From Persicaria tinctoria (lineage: Eukaryota > Streptophyta > Magnoliopsida > Caryophyllales > Polygonaceae), in NCBI GenBank assembly GCA_037127255.1, contig JBANSL010000016.1:2730501-2794500 (forward strand): 64,000 bases of DNA, in the 5' to 3' direction. The notes below the pieces were generated by a model, which searched no databases, was not told where the DNA came from, and saw only the letters and a program-made list of their open reading frames with translations. The position numbers and the translations under genes were made by a program. Shown one piece after another: positions 47,701 to 59,900 of this stretch; position 1 is the stretch's first letter, and each line of letters begins with the position of its first letter.

Positions 47701-49979
47701 GAACTACTAGTGCTGTCAGTCGAGGACCGAGTGCTACATATTCCTTTTCTGGTAGTAGCAGATGAGCCTGAAGAAGATTTAGGGTGCGATGCAGCTTTTG
47801 GAATGACACTGCGTGGATCATGTGGCTGACTACCCTTTGACACAGTAGTCACACGCCCTGCAGCTAGGCATATGAAGTCAGGTAAATTTTAGCTGGAAAG
47901 AAAAAAACATGACTTCATGTAGTTTATGGAAAAAAGTATTCCTATGAACTACAGCAAATGACTGTCATAAGGTGCCACATACCTGCCTCATTTCCTACAT
48001 TGTTAGTATCAGATTTTATACGCCCAGCAGAAATAGACATCCTTTTCATTGGTACTTTGGCAGGTGCCATTGTGATTGAACTTCCTTTTCCAGATGCTGC
48101 AATCGACTTGGGAAGGGATGAGCTTGACTCCCTTCTAATGGCCACAGGCTTCAGTCACAAAAATAAAGAGTTTGTTTAACAGATGAATTTACCATATAAA
48201 ATCATGTGCAACCTAAAATAGCACTTTTACTTAGTACTGTCAATTAGGAAGACTTGCAAGAAACGTGTCAATTAGGAAATCTTGCAAGAAATGTATCATA
48301 TTGGAAAACTTGCAAGAAATTCCAAGTATCATATAGATATCTTTGAAAATGAGAAACCTATTGAGGTAAAACTGTAAAATTTTCTCTTATAAATTCAATG
48401 AGATCATGACCTTAGGCTTACAATAAAAAAAAATGTATAGGCAAATTAATAGAGAAAACTTACCTTCCTTCCTTGTTCACGAGAGGGGCCCAACTTCGTC
48501 AATTTTCCATCTCCTTGTAGATTAGCATTTAACTTCTTTGGAGTAGGTTTTGGCTTGACCTAAAATGTAGCAATCAACTATTGTTTTAGGCACACAAACT
48601 TGAGTAAATTTTTCGACATGTAAAAGAAAATTTGAGCATCCATTAACTTACCATATTTCCAGGCTTGATATTATCTGTGGTCTTCTTCCCTGAAAATAAA
48701 TAGCCCAGAATTTACTGTCAAATACCAGGAAAGTGTGAATGTATCTTTGAAAATCTAAAAGTCACAAAGCAAACTGATAGAGATTGTTCGGCTTTTATAG
48801 AAGATGATCCTGAAAAAACCGATATGCATGTTCTGTGCTTGAATAAAGTATTCAAGAGCACCATTTAGTACAGCAATGGCATGGGAATTGAGAAATTCGA
48901 GACCTATAATACTCACCAAGCTGGTTTGTTTCTTCTCGTGCACCATTTAGATTTGACTTTCGTAACTTTGTCGAACCACTACTCCTCTGGATGGAAGCTC
49001 TTATATCAGAGAAGAGGTCAACCTCTAAACTCTCAAGGGTCAAAGTATCACTCTCTAAAGTAGATAATGAATCAGTAGATTTGCTAATATCCTCCTGAAT
49101 TCCAGATAAACGTTGCATTTGATGTTTCCCACCATTGCTTCCTTCCATAATACTAGACAACTCCTCGGCATCCAGGACACCTGAGGATCCAGACGATAGG
49201 GAAAACAGACAACATATATTTCACATCGAGAGCCCTCAACAAGTAAATTCAAACTAGGAAATGGAAGCACACCTGCACTTGTGAAGAAAGCACTGTCCCA
49301 GGCTAAGCTTTTGCGTAGATTATATTTTTCTTTCTTACTGGATACCTCTACATCAGGCCTTTCCAGCACATTTGCTCCTCCATCTACTAAGTTTGCCTTA
49401 TTTTCCATAAATCTGGGCTCTGTAACCAGAACAAGACATCATTTCATAATGAAGAAGTTTGATATAAGCTTTCACTAATTCTTAGTGGGCAACATCCAAA
49501 ACCTGGTAAGTTTTAAACTTCCCTAAATGTGAAACTAAGTGATTAATGCTAAATTCAGTACGTTTGAGAAAGAAAATTCCACAAAGAAAAAAGAAATATT
49601 GAAGAAAAGTAAAACCTAATCTGGACAGCTACCTCAAAGAGCCACACAACTGAAATAAGCTACAAGAAATTGCAACCCACGAGTTGAATTGATTGAATTC
49701 ACTAATAGCAACAATCGACTAAAATGCACCTGAAATTCATTCAATCCAAGACACTTCCCCGGGAGCACACTAAACCCGCTATGAGGCAGAAATCAAAATC
49801 GACACAATCCTAACAAGAGGGGGAAAAAAGAAAAAGAAAATAAAAGAAAAGGAGAGTATTCCAGCACCTGACATCGAACCGAACAGATCGTCGAGTTCCG
49901 AACCGTCGATCAGAGAGAAAAGATCTTTATCGGCGGCTTCCAGTTCTCTATCATTCATCGGATTCGAGGGATCTTCCAT
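44758..49979 (-). CDS. Large serine-rich basic protein with acidic repeat array, function unknown
   Basis: Exons (minus strand) 49868-49979, 49273-49419, 48917-49180, 48652-48689, 48464-48559, 47983-48148, 47238-47857 and 44758-47082 join in phase to give about 1255 residues. The protein starts MEDPSNPMNDRELEAADKDL. The conserved plant-type block NLRKSLAWDSAFFTSAGVLD (about 75-94) bridges exons 2 and 3. A long basic region rich in S, P, R and K (to about 600) resembles microtubule- or chromatin-binding linkers. It is followed by about six acidic 74-residue repeats and a short tail ending NLQAKDVEA. By gene order it may belong to the uncharacterised At2g37070/At3g53320 family (memory, unverified). 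The repeat array makes it unusually long. No enzymatic domain is visible. Confidence 0.83.
45010..46540 (-). repeat. Coding tandem repeats of 74 residues (222 bp)
   Basis: Repeats are recognised by QQSTFVE-x-QV(N/D)ELI, then RELC(D/N)G, FEEVD and ADT-x-x-LNGGHEAT. About six full units plus partial ones are present. The first four alternate between two subtypes (HFEEVDHNE and NFEEVDNNA), so the real unit of recent expansion is a pair of about 444 bp. Units 4 and 5 are shortened by internal deletions that keep the frame. On the DNA level the array is easily seen on the plus strand as recurring CTTTGCTGGTCAGTG words. Confidence 0.9.
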
Positions 49980-50097
49980 CTCAAAGAACACAATCAGCAG
50001 TTAGATCTGTGAAACCCTAAAATTTTCAATGAGGCAGAAGCTCAATTGCGAGCTGTGGTGGAAGAAATTGGGGGCGAAGATATCAAAAGTGAAGCGC

Positions 50098-50127
<30 letters not shown>
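50098..50127. repeat. (GA)n/(G)n microsatellite
   Basis: About ten GA units run into a stretch of nine G, just upstream of the serine-rich gene and probably in its leader or promoter. It is likely to vary in length. Confidence 0.9.
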
Positions 50128-50128
<1 letters not shown>

Positions 50129-50321
50129 AATAAATTTGAACTGGGGAAGAAGAGGCGGTTTCGGATCTGTCTTTTGAAAAAAAAGATGGCCGAATATAAT
50201 CACGGGTCGGGTCGGGTTTGGGCTATTTCGGTTTTGGACCGGTTTTGGACCTTACTTATGAATCGGATTCGTATGGGCGGGTTATAAAACGACTGGAATT
50301 TCTAAATGCAGTATAGGGTTC

Positions 50322-50520
50322 GTATGGGACGGAGTTAATAAATTGACTAAAATTGTAAATAGGGTAAAATTTATAAAATGTTGGTAAAAGTAGTTAAAAA
50401 TTTAAACAACAAGATAATCTCCGTATGGGACGAAAAACAGTTTATTTGTAAAAAAATAGAGTTTATTTGGTTTTTATTAGGAGTATTGTGGTACTTTCAA
50501 CCATATAAGATAAAAGAGAA
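50322..50520 (+). repeat. Dispersed repeat shared with 31430-31620
   Basis: Two copies of about 190 bases, far apart, share TTAATAAA(T/C)TGACTAAAATT and following blocks. At this copy CGTATGGGACG occurs at both ends (50330 and 50423), suggesting terminal motifs of a small element. There is no coding content. Confidence 0.65.
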
Positions 50521-51394
50521 TGGATAAAATAGTAATTATGGAATATAAACCCCAAAATAAGCTCCAATCTGCAGCTTATTTTTAAACCTTTTTTTTAACT
50601 GATTATAACTTATTTGTTGTTCCCATACACCCTTTAAACCGATTTATTTTTTTAACAGCTAATAATTTCACACTTTTTAGCCGGTTTATACCGGTGCCAT
50701 ACACACCCATAAGTTTTGTACAAGGTGGACAAGTTTATTTATTAAAAATGGCTTTGATAAATACACGGCTAATTTTTTGTGGATACACCGACATTATTAA
50801 ATTCTAACTTGTCGCGGAGTACCTTGTCAGAGACATCAAAACTGTGGAAAAAAAAATTAAATATAGGGACTACGTAACATATTGCAGAGTCTCATAAAAA
50901 ACAAAAACAAATCAATTCCATACCGTCCACAACATGGTGCGGACTATAGGGGTTTTTTTTTATGTAAATTTTATGTTTGTGACCTTTTTTTTAAAAAAAT
51001 CTTGCATGCAATCTGCAACTAATTGCGGAATTTCCATATTAAACTTTTTTTCTTAAATTTTTAAGGCATCTCACAACAGTTTCGCAACAGGTTGCGAAGA
51101 TAAACGGTATATTCAGTCAAAATTAGCGGTGTATTTATCAATTCTCATTACATCCTGCTTGCCATGATTGTGAACCACTTTGCATATGTTCGGATCAACG
51201 ACTAAAATTACTTCTCATATGCAAATGTCTCGTATGTGGATGTAAGATTCCTATTTAAGTTTTTTTTTGTTCAATTTTGATTTTTGTTCGACTATTCTAG
51301 AATTTCTGCTGTTAGCTGTTATATTCCAGATCTAGGTTTTTTTTCTTCTTCAATTTGTTGTTTTCTATTTTCGAGGTTTAGGTTTAGGGTTTAG

Positions 51395-51680
51395 GATTTG
51401 ACGTTTCAATTTTTGTGGTTGTGGATAGGGTTGGGTTGATGTTCGACTACTCCAGATCTGTTCAATTTTTGTGGTTGTGGTTAAGTTATGTGGTTGTGGT
51501 TTGGGTTAGGCTTATGTTGGACTACTCCAGACGTGTTCAATTTCTGTGGTTGTAATTAGGTTCTGTGGTTGTGATTATGGTTATGGTTAGGTTTATGTTC
51601 GACTACTTAAGATCTGTTAAGGTTTTGTGGTTATGGTTAGGGTTAGGTTTATGTTCGACTGTTTAATTTATGTGTTTGTG
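51395..51680. repeat. Minisatellite of TTTTGTGGTTGTGG / TTATGTTCGACTA words
   Basis: About four irregular units (55-80 bases) each contain a GTGGTTGTGG tract, GGGTTAGG and ATGTTCGACTACTCCAGA. It is asymmetric, G/T-rich on the plus strand. It lies upstream of the degenerate frame at 51915 and could be a leader or an independent tandem repeat. Confidence 0.75.
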
Positions 51681-51914
51681 GTTATTTTGTTATCTTCTTA
51701 CTTTTGATTCTCATATCACAACGACCAATCAATCAGAATGCACAACCTCGTTGTGTTCAGAGGTTCGCTGGGATGGGGGCGTTGCGTTCCTCTAATGAAC
51801 AAAGGAGGTTGTTTTCGTCTGTTCATTATTATTTTACTTAATTTGTTTTGTTTATTATTGTTTCCTCTGTTCATTATTGTTTATTGTTTTTTGTGTTTGT
51901 GTCAATATGTGACA

Positions 51915-52195
51915 GATGATTGGTGAGGTTGAGATGACAATTCATTACAGAGGAGGATACACCCATAATGGAGACACCATTAATGTCATGTTGTACAAGG
52001 AGACAATCTCCGATCCTATTGGAGAAATTTGACATTTTTTTATTCCAAGCTCGCCAAGAATATGGTGAACAAGACAGATGAAAAGCATATAGTCTTAAAA
52101 GGCGCTGAGCAAGCTGTTTTCCTTAAGGATGGTGTGAGAAAGATGTTCCTGTCGGTGGGTGAAGTGAACAAAGTATTGGTGGGACTACATGTCTG
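51915..52195 (+). other. Degenerate coding-like stretch, unidentified
   Basis: A frame from ATG 51917 reads MIGEVEMTIHYRGGYTHNGD for 38 codons, then stops. A second frame reads on as SKLAKNMVNKTDEKHIVLKGAEQ and stops before 52195. The style (MTIHYRGGY) recalls N termini of Mutator-type transposases, but the similarity is too weak to name. It is probably an element remnant or decayed gene. Confidence 0.3.
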
Positions 52196-52727
52196 AAATT
52201 TTCAAAGTTGCATGTGAATAAGGTCACTAGCATGACTTCTTTTAGTTTGCATAACATATCACACTCCATATACTTTTAGAGGATGTAATTCAGTTTTCGG
52301 AGTGATTTAGTTTAAGAGAGTACAAACATGTAGAAAGAGCTTGGTCTTTCCAATATTACTGTGGAAGGGAACAATCTTGCGGTAATCAATGCTTTGAAGG
52401 GAAGCTGGCCATATTCGTGGTAGATTAGATACTCGTCACCGATTTTCTTTTTATATATCTTCCAACACTTCGATGTGGTTTCCTTCTCACACGTCTTCCG
52501 TGAAGTCAACAAATATGCGGATCGTATCGCTTAGTGTTTCGAGACCCATTTTGCGTCAGATCTCTAGGTAGATCGATAACTCAACATCCTCATTCGTTAG
52601 GAAGTTATTGGATGGTGGAATGGTTGGATCTAACCCATCCAAATTATTGGATCGTATCGTTAGGAAGCTATATGAGTTTGTTTTATCATCAAATATGAAT
52701 GTGTTTAAATTAGATTGATTTTGGTTG

Positions 52728-54266
52728 TAAATAACATATGAAACTTTATGGTAATATCACATCTTTAGCGTTTGATTATAATAATATTTGATGCATTAAG
52801 GTAAAGTCTTCTGTCACCCCAGGATTATCCCCATACTGAAAGGTATTGTCGAAGGGGTTTTGTTTATGTTTGATGGTTTGTTTGATACTTGGCAGCTTTC
52901 TGAATATACAATGATGGTGGATAGAAATGGCATTGGTGCCATTCTGTATCCATTCCCATCCGATATGAATTCCACGGAAAATCTCAAGTTGAAAACGGAG
53001 GAAGCCTTCAGAAACATCAAGCAGATTCTCGAAAGTCTTTTGGTTGCTATAGATAACCCCCTCTGCGAAGACCTCAAATGTCTTCTCCAATGTATGGAAA
53101 AAGTACGCACGAAGAAGTTGGGCATACGCCTTCTTACTGCCCCACTCTTTTTGTCGGATGAACTAAAAATATCATGGTTTATCCCACAGTTTAGCGCTGA
53201 TATGGGAGGGATCGGGTTTGGAAATTCATTATCAATACTTTATGTAGATGATTGGGCGACGAAAGTGAGAAAGCAGGACAAATATCCTGAGTTGGCTGAG
53301 GTGTTGGGTGATACAGAAGATTTAGAGGGTACCCGTGGCAGCAAAACAGGGGCAAATGCTTTTGCATTATTGCGTTTTTTGAGGAACTGTACAGAGCATT
53401 TAGAAAAGAAGAAAAGTACTGATAGGCGCCTTTTCAATAAAGAGAGCTACAAGATGGATGAGGATGAGAGGAAAGAAAAAACGGCAGCAATAAAACAGTG
53501 TTCTGACCTCATCAGTTTTCCAAGTCTTTTTATCGCTGTCATCAACCATCTACATGGTGGATTTCTTGAGATGGTTTTTGAGAAAAGTTATGCATGTCAC
53601 ATTCCAATGTTTGAAGTGAAGCGAGATGTTTTGAAATTAAAAAAGACGTTGAGTGAGTGAGGAAAGGTGAATTATAGATATATGTATGTGATTTGGTTAA
53701 GACTTAGAAACTTTTTGTACTTTTGTGACTTCATGGTTAGCTTCCCCCAAGAATATTCTAAATCCAGCTTTTACCTGTTCTGTTATATATATTATATAGT
53801 TTGGATGAGGTTGTGTTTCCACGTGTAGGTTATTTTAGGTATTTTCCATCTTTTCCCCAAACAATGCATCTTGCTGGACTAGTGGGATTTCTTTGCCATT
53901 CATCTCTGCACATTTTGCTTGTTTGTCACTCTGCCTTCATCATTTGATATCAGTATAGTTGGCTGACTTCAATTCAATCTTCGTTGTAAACGATCTTTTG
54001 GCCCAAGCCAGGGAAACAATCATATCAACTGCCTCTATAGAGGCCTGATACTAGTGTGCATGATCTCTCAGATCTCAACACTTTCTTTTAATGCCCCCTA
54101 TTCACAGCTCCATAAGATGAATATTTTTTCCCTTTATGTGTAGGCAGTCATCGAAATTCTGTTTTTACATGTTGATTCTAATATCATATTTCACACTGTA
54201 AATAACATGTGAAACCTTATGGTAATATCACATCTTTAGCGTTTGATTATAATAATATTTGATACT
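52728..54266 (+). repeat. Direct repeats flanking the orphan open frame
   Basis: A stretch of about 70 bases, TAAATAACATATGAAACTTT onward to TTGATTATAATAATATTTGAT, at 52728-52797 recurs at 54199-54266. Nearby words at 52310-52385 and 54710-54790 (AGTTTAAGAGAGTACAA, TGGTCTTTCCAATAT, CAATCTTGCGG) are also repeated, and 51190-51260 resembles 54780-54860. The region has been duplicated piecemeal around the frame at 52823-53660. Confidence 0.8.
52823..53660 (+). CDS. Orphan open reading frame, possible KEN-like C terminus, probably partial
   Basis: Reading is open from a good acceptor (CACCCCAG, ends 52822) as IIPILKGIVEGVLFMFDGLF to the TGA at 53658-53660, about 278 residues. The first ATG at 52866 would give 264. 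I do not recognise the N-terminal part. The C-terminal part has LLRFLRNCTEHLEK and, 45 residues later, FPSLFIAVINHLHGG, an arrangement like the KEN ribonuclease domain of IRE1/RNase L (LLR-x-x-RN-x-x-x-H, then FP-x-L). No kinase domain or further exon is visible upstream. It may be the last exon of a gene carried here by duplication. Confidence 0.42.
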
Positions 54267-56619
54267 TGAGGGCTAATGCATTGACGATATCCAATACAAG
54301 GAGATTTAAGCTATTTAGACTTCATGACATTCTAGGAGATAGAGTTTGTATTCACTCTCTATGTTACCCGAAAGGTTGACTTTCATATACATGTCCCCTT
54401 ATTCGAGTTTAGAGAAACGTGCTCAAGGAAGTCTTTGTATCCGTTCGACCGATTGAGCTATCGTAATGTTTAACGTCGTGAACGTGAAGTGGAACTGGAT
54501 GCAGTTTTATTTAGGACATTCACTACATTGAAGCAATACTGGCCTTACCGACGAATTCAAAGGCATACAAGTATTATTCAATAGTCCCACTTTAGTTGGA
54601 ATGCTTTTTGGGATTCTTATAGACTTGAGAGATCTTTAGCCTTGGAAGATTAAAATTGATAAGTTGCTTGTATCGAAGGACGATACCGTTGGTAGTCTTT
54701 TTGGAGTGATTTAGTTTAAGAGAGTACAATTAGAAACAAAAATAGTTTGGTCTTTCCAATATCACCATAGAAGGGGACAATCTTGCGGATCAACAAAAAC
54801 TACTTCTTATATGTTTCTATCAACAACAAAAACTACTACTCATATGTGGATGTAAGATTTCTGTTCAATTGTTTCAGAACTAAGTTTTTTTGTTCAATTT
54901 CGTTGTCGGATCTAAGTGTTTTTTATGTTCCAGATCTTCGCTCTCGAGGTTTATTTAGTTCTTATTAAGCTTATTTCAATTAGTTGAAATAGCTTCGTAT
55001 AAGTATACACACCCTGTGTATTGAGTTGCTATAAAAAATTTCGAGTATGACTCTCGTCGATGAGTGAAAAATGAGATAAATTATGAGTGAAAATAGTCAA
55101 TTTATTCTCAATCGACTAATCCTCCACGGGCCGCAAGACAGGCTAACCCATGCCAAGGTAAACCAAGATATGAGTACCCACTCAAGCTCAAATTGCTCCT
55201 AGTGGGATTTGAACCCTTGACCTCATGTTAGTGAGGCACAAGGAAGCATATCACTCTTACCACTAGGGCAAGACGTCATTGATGATATGTGCACTGTTAG
55301 ATACATTGTAAAAATGTTTACATTTGTCATTTATGAAATACTTGTAATACAAATAAAATCCAACATATACCCACATCATAACATTTTGAATATTAAGAAC
55401 ATGGGAAATGGGTATTGTGCCCCATTTTCCATCCTACTCGTCATTTGGTTTATTGAGTTTCGCATCTTTCCCAATCGAAGGGGTTTACAATTTTATTTAT
55501 TTTTTGATACATGTGAGGATTTGAGGTGTCAATCACATTTTAATACCACTCAAGAGGATCTATACCGACGTAAGTTGGAAACTCTAAGTCAAAACTCCAA
55601 GACAATAAGTCGGACTCCAAAACCATACGAGTAAGTCGATCAGTCTTTTTGTTCGTCTCCCTAAAAATAATGGACAAAGAAAACGTTCTAAATTAAGAAA
55701 AAAGTTTAATATGAATAACGGTTAAAAATCCCCTATCTTGAACCCATTAAAACTCTATCTCATTTAAAAATACAAAATTTGGATGATACTAACTTCACTA
55801 AAAACATAAAAACACCATTGAAGTGGCCATAAAAAACGAGTTTTTCCCAAGGGCAATCACAAATTGTGAGCATGAAAACTATTGAATAGTAACTACAATA
55901 CATATTTAGACTCGAAAAAGAGCCCTTCTAAATTCTAAAACACATACCATGACTCCACCGTAGACATGCACTAACACGAGTCAAGTCCACAAACAAAGAT
56001 AAATATTGTTTGATATTACTTTCACAGTTTCACAACACTTTCTCAATTTTTCTTTTTCCTTTTTTTGAAACTCAATTGACACTACTTTCAACCCAATTCA
56101 TTATTTTGACTAACTACTAGTCCACCGTTTCCAAATTTGATGTCTATTTCATAAAAGACCATACCAACTCCAAAGATTATAATATAAGTTAAAATATTCA
56201 AAGATATTTCCTGAATAGCTTTATGTTTATTCCAAAAAATGCAATGATAATGATTTGATTGAAGACTAATACATTTTCCAGTAATTCATTTCATAACATA
56301 ATACACACAAATACATTAATTCAATCTTCTCTATTTCTTTAGAATTTTTTTTTCATTTCTTTTTAACTATGTCATATTTATTCCAATTCTTTTGTGTATG
56401 AGACGACGAATAAAACTAAAATGGAGGGAATACCATTTTCAAGAATGGGAAACAAATATCATGTTTTTCAATCAATTAACTATATTTTTTTTGAAATTAA
56501 ACATTAAACATATTTTATTTGTTTTTCTTATTCATGACACCTAACTTTTTAGCTCCTAACTCGTAACTAAACCAAACCCTCAAATCTTCAAAATCCAGGA
56601 CCAAGTTTGGACACCATCA
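53661..56619. other. Gene-poor AT-rich region
   Basis: It contains repeated words related to 51.2-52.4 kb (54200-54960), a SINE-like segment (55190-55275) and AT-rich DNA. The short open frame at 55287-55634 has no domain. No gene is supported. Confidence 0.5.
55190..55275 (-). mobile_element. tRNA-related SINE head
   Basis: On the minus strand the order is TAGTGGTAAGAG (A box, 55254-55265), then GGGTTCAAATCCC (B box, 55204-55216), with a spacing of about 37. The tRNA-like part does not fold into a complete tRNA with CCA-ready ends. It continues to lower coordinates (perhaps to about 55040) as non-tRNA sequence, as in a SINE body. A target duplication was not found. Confidence 0.55.
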
Positions 56620-56621
56620 AC

Positions 56622-56695
56622 GGCCCAGTGGCATTCATGTAAATACCGCATAAAACGAGGCCCATTACCGCAGCCCACTTTCAACCCTATAAATA
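56622..56695 (+). promoter_or_regulatory. CPL2 promoter: site II motifs and TATA box
   Basis: GGCCCA at 56622-56627 and 56659-56664, and AGCCCA at 56672-56677, lie just before TATAAATA at 56688-56695. The start codon is 300 bases downstream, after a GA-rich leader (56740-56870). The arrangement suits constitutive growth-linked expression. Confidence 0.65.
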
Positions 56696-56994
56696 CCCCC
56701 TCTTTGTGTGCAAACCCGCATAAGTTTGAAACCCCCAAAGTGCTGTAGAGAGAGAATGAGAGAGGGTGGGAAGTGAGAGAAAATCTCTTTTCGCGTGGGG
56801 GGTAAGAGAGAGAAAGTCGGTTTTAGAGCGAGAAAGCGAGGAGAGAGAAAGAGAAAGGGCGCGCACGAGACTCCCCACTGCACTCCAGCGTGCGGAGAGG
56901 GAGATTGGAATCGGTCGTGAATCAAACTTCCTCCCAATTCGAATCCCTGCATTTGACCTCCTCGCACGAAATTGCATTCGCATGATTGTGAGGA

Positions 56995-59900
56995 ATGAGC
57001 CGTTTAGGGTTTAAATCGGTGGCGGTTTACCATGGCGAAACGTTTCTCGGCGAATTGAGAGCTGTTCCAGCCTCGAATTCGAAGGATGCGAGCTCGAGCT
57101 TCACCTTCCCGAACAACGAGATCCGAATCTCCCAAATCTCTCCTCCCAGTGAGCGCTCTCCACCTCTGTCCGTCCTCCAGACCATCTCTTCCTACTCCGT
57201 TCGCTGCAAATTGGAGTCCCCGGTTCCTCCAGAGCAACAACCACATCTCCTCACGCTCCATTCCACATGTTTCTACGAGCGCAAGGTCATTCTCGTCGAT
57301 TTAGATCCCCTTCCATGGTTGTAATCGAGTTTTGTTGTTTGAATTTGTTACTGTGTGTGTTGCAGACGGCTGTGGTAGTTCTTGGCAACGAGGAGATACA
57401 CCTGGCGGCAATGCCTAGCAAGGAGAAGAACTTCCCATGCTTCTGGTGCTTCTCCGTGCCCACTGGGCTGTACAATTCCTGCCTTGGAATGCTTAATTTG
57501 CGATGCCTGGCCATTGTTTTTGATCTTGACGAGACGCTGATCGTGGCCAACACGATGAAGACGTTCGAGGATAGAATGGAGCACCTTAAAGCCTGGATTG
57601 CGAGGGAGGTGGATCCCGGTCGAGCCTCAGTGATGACAGCTGAGCTGAGGCGGGTGGCGGATGACAGGGCGTTGTTGATGGAGTACAAGGATTATGATTG
57701 TGTGACGGATGGTGGGAAGGTTTATAAGGCTCAGCTGGAGGAGATTCCACTGTCGACGTTGGAGAACCAAGATAAGGTGGTCCGGCCAATCATCAGGTTG
57801 CCTGATAAGAACACTGTCCTTACTCGCATAAATCCGGAGGTTAGAACTTACCTTTTTATTTGTCCTTTTCTGGGTATTTTTCAATTATTTTTCATGCCTC
57901 AATTTTGAAATTGGGTGTTTACTGGTATTCAGTAAGTTAGGACTTTGGAGCGATAGAGAAAACGGTTAATCATCAAATGCATTTTGTTGAGTGTGGTGGG
58001 CATGCGGAAGATCTTCTGGGGTGGGGTTTAGGAGCGAGTGGAAATTAAAGTGAATCCTTGCTTTAAGTGCATTAGTATAAGACTGGTATTGCTCTATGCT
58101 ACACTGCTATGCTTTCATTTCATTTATCAAGTGGAAAATTGATTCTCATTTTCATCCTCTATGCTACGTTTTTGCTCCCTTTGGTGATAAGTCTTCAAAG
58201 TTTTGTCACGTTGTAAATGCTGCTCCTTGTCAATAATTTGGGCTGTTGGCATTGTTCAGATTCGGGATACTAGTGTGCTAGTGAGGCTGCGGCCCGCTTG
58301 GGAAGATCTTAGAAGTTACTTAACAGCAAAAGGACGCAAAAGGTTTGAAGTTTTCGTCTGTACCATGGCGGAAAGGAATTATGCTTTGGAGATGTGGAGG
58401 CTTCTGGATCCAGAGGCAAACTTGATCAGCTTAAAGCAACGTTTGGGCCGTGTAGTATGTGTCAAGCCAGGTAAAGATCCACCTGTTCTTCAATAACATT
58501 GGAGTTGATATATAATTAATGACAATCATGAGTTTGGTAAATATGGGTGTTTGTATTTGAGTAGCATAAAGGGGCTATAAGATTCTATTATTTGGGCCTT
58601 GAAGTGAAAATAGGACAGGCTGAATATCATTACTTCATTAGAATACAGGATTGATTTCTTCTACCTGTGAGGCATTATCTCAAATATATAAGTGAATAGG
58701 GATTGCCATGTTATTTTTTCGTCCTTAGGGTAGTAGTGGCTCTGCATTGATTTCTCATGTTGTACTCTGAACTAGCATATCTGCTCACAGAGTGCATTGA
58801 AGTGAAAATAGGATAGGCTGAATACGATTAGAACACAGGATTGATTTCTTCTGCTTGTGAGACATTGTCTAAAATATATAAGTGAATAGGGATTGCCATG
58901 TTTTTTCTTTTGTCTCTAGGGCAGTCGTGGCTGCATTGGTTTCAGAACTGGTATCCTTGATGTGTTCGATGAATGCACTTTGATGTTGGTATTGCTATTC
59001 CCATTATTTCTTAATGCAATGGACTCTGAATTTCTCATGTTGGCCAATAGACTATTAGCAATAAAAAATGAAAAAAAGAACCTCTACAGAATTTCCTTGT
59101 AGTATTGCGATAGACATGTAAATTTTTGCACATGACATAGGAGACTGTTTTGTAATGAGGGTGTTCTTTTATCTAGGTGACAAATCAAGGATTTATTTTG
59201 CAAAAGCACACTTGAAATACATCCTTCTGTTTTTTAGTAAAAACCTGAGATGTTACAAATATCAAATTGAAGGGATTTTTTAATACTTCAAACAGTTTTT
59301 TTGATCAAAGAAAATATGTTCTTTAATAGTTTGTTGATTTCTTCTATCCACCTTTGAAGGTTCAAAGAAATCTCTGCTAAATGTATTCCAAGATGGTAAT
59401 TGTCATCCTAGTTTAGCAATGGTGATTGATGACCGGATGAATGTTTGGGAAGATAAAGATCAATCAAGGATTCATGTAGTGCCTGCTTTTGCACCATACT
59501 ATGCTCCTCAGGCTGAGGTGAGAAATTCTACTTTTCAGACTTCCAAATTGTCCAGATTTAATATATTATGCCGAGTCATTTTATATTAAAAAAAAATCTT
59601 CATTTCAGATAGCAAGTGCTGTCCCCGTTCTCTGTGTTGCCCGGAATGTAGCATGCAATATCAGAGGAGGCTTTTTCAAGTAAGAATTCTGTATATGATT
59701 CCAAGTTGTGAATTCTTTTTATTTTATCTGAGGTACCTATTATTCATCTTCTGATGTATCTGTCTGACTTGACTTGCCTAGAGAGTTTGACGAAAATATG
59801 CATAAAAGAATCTGTGATCTCTTCTATGAAGATGAGACATCAAGTTTACCTCCCCCTCCTAATGTGAGCAACTTCTTGGTGTTAGAGGTATGCCAAGTTT

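Larger units (their letters stand above)
49980..51190. other. Upstream region of the serine-rich gene and repeat-rich spacer
   Basis: A 5' leader with AAACCCTAAAA near 50013 and a GA microsatellite at 50098-50127 is followed by AT-rich DNA with the dispersed repeat 50322-50520. No gene. Confidence 0.55.

Noticed and set aside
51917..52195. Mutator transposase gene
   Set aside because: Only a vague N-terminal resemblance, with frame breaks after 38 codons and no DDE or SWIM region, so it is kept as an unidentified remnant.
55204..55265. tRNA gene on the minus strand
   Set aside because: A and B boxes are good, but the stems do not close into a standard cloverleaf and the sequence continues into a body. 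It is called SINE-like instead.
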